Of a DNA stretch of 5,393 nucleotides, positions 5,086 through 5,393 are shown piece by piece (the first letter of the stretch is position 1; the number at the start of each line of letters is the position of its first letter). A program made the position numbers and the translations under genes. Source of the stretch: an uncultured Eubacteriales bacterium (GTDB lineage Bacteria > Bacillota > Clostridia > Oscillospirales > Acutalibacteraceae); the NCBI GenBank assembly GCA_900316925.1, contig ONEU01000014.1:1-5393 (forward strand), read 5' to 3'. The notes beneath the pieces are model-generated. The model was not told the origin of the DNA and ran no database searches. It was given only the letters and a program-made list of their open reading frames with translations.

Positions 5086-5393
5086 ATGGCACTTGTCTAT
5101 TGTACAAATTGTGGAAAAAAGGTCAGCGATACGGCACCGGTTTGTCCCCACTGCGGAGCGGCAAATCTGTTTGTGAAAAACGGTAATACGCCTCCGCAGC
5201 AGGTTCCGGCACCTGGCTATCAGATGCCCATGCAGCCCCAGAATCAGAATAAGAAATCCCATACGGGTTTGATTGTCGTGATCATTGTTGTGGCCGTTTT
5301 GTGTATCATTGCAGCCGTGGTGGTTCCCATTATTATCGGTACGCAGTCCTCCAACAATGGCACGGCAGAGAGGATCCCCACACAGCAGAGCTC
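5086..5393 (+). CDS. Zinc-ribbon, single-TM protein (N-terminal part)
   Basis: The ATG at 5086 follows GGAGG (5074-5078) by 7 nt. The frame stays open for 102 codons to the window edge, so the C-terminal part is missing. Residues 5-24 form a rubredoxin-like zinc ribbon, YCTNCG then VCPHCG, with ligands Cys6, Cys9, Cys20 and Cys23. A Pro/Gln-rich linker (36-54) leads through KK to a TM segment (about 62-84), then a polar Ser/Asn/Thr-rich start of the outside part. This zinc-ribbon/linker/TM/extracellular layout is common in Firmicutes membrane proteins with varied C-terminal domains. The actual job depends on the unseen part. It has its own promoter and appears independent of the upstream genes. 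Confidence 0.88.
   Translation, partial: MALVYCTNCGKKVSDTAPVCPHCGAANLFVKNGNTPPQQVPAPGYQMPMQPQNQNKKSHTGLIVVIIVVAVLCIIAAVVVPIIIGTQSSNNGTAERIPTQQS

Overview
The window looks like a chromosomal segment from a low-to-mid GC Gram-positive anaerobe, most likely Clostridia of the Lachnospiraceae type. The support is: strong GGAGG ribosome-binding sites with 6-7 nt spacing, an LPxTG sorting signal, class C (pilin) sortases, a SpaA/Cna-B type pilin subunit, and a small membrane protein resembling the DUF6512 family. The taxon is inferred from gene style only.

Region 1 (1-3268) is the distal part of a sortase-assembled pilus operon on the + strand. It opens with the last 40 codons of an LPATGG-anchored protein, presumably the major shaft pilin. 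A 112-nt spacer follows with two strong tandem hairpins: a UUCG-capped terminator-like stem and a perfect 16-bp inverted repeat. Next come two tandem, overlapping class C sortases, both with the His/Cys/Arg catalytic set and both lacking a recognisable DP(W/F) lid motif. The last gene encodes a secreted pilin-like subunit with an N-terminal pilin domain, a SpaA/Cna-B isopeptide domain, a Pro-rich stalk and a membrane anchor, but no canonical LPxTG. A textbook intrinsic terminator ends the operon. In the expected model, the sortases join pilin subunits through the LPATG threonine, and the third gene supplies a minor (basal or ancillary) subunit. The operon promoter lies upstream of the window.

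Region 2 (3269-4055) is about 790 bp of AT-rich DNA without an intact convincing gene. It holds a compound stem followed by U7 on the minus strand, several small palindromes, and a possible decayed reading frame (3464-3817). Its right part (3771-3971) is an unusually motif-dense control region: a perfect 19-bp palindrome, three TTTTC(A/C)AC(A/G) boxes spaced exactly 21 bp, an inverted copy of the same box, and a consensus TATAAT.

Region 3 (4056-4903) is a probable two-gene unit: an 87-aa protein with a C-terminal hydrophobic segment, not assigned to a family, followed by a 170-aa multi-pass membrane protein resembling DUF6512.

Region 4 (4904-5393) has a near-perfect extended -10 promoter, a roughly 110-nt leader with some secondary structure, and the start of a gene for an N-terminal zinc-ribbon, single-TM protein that runs off the window.
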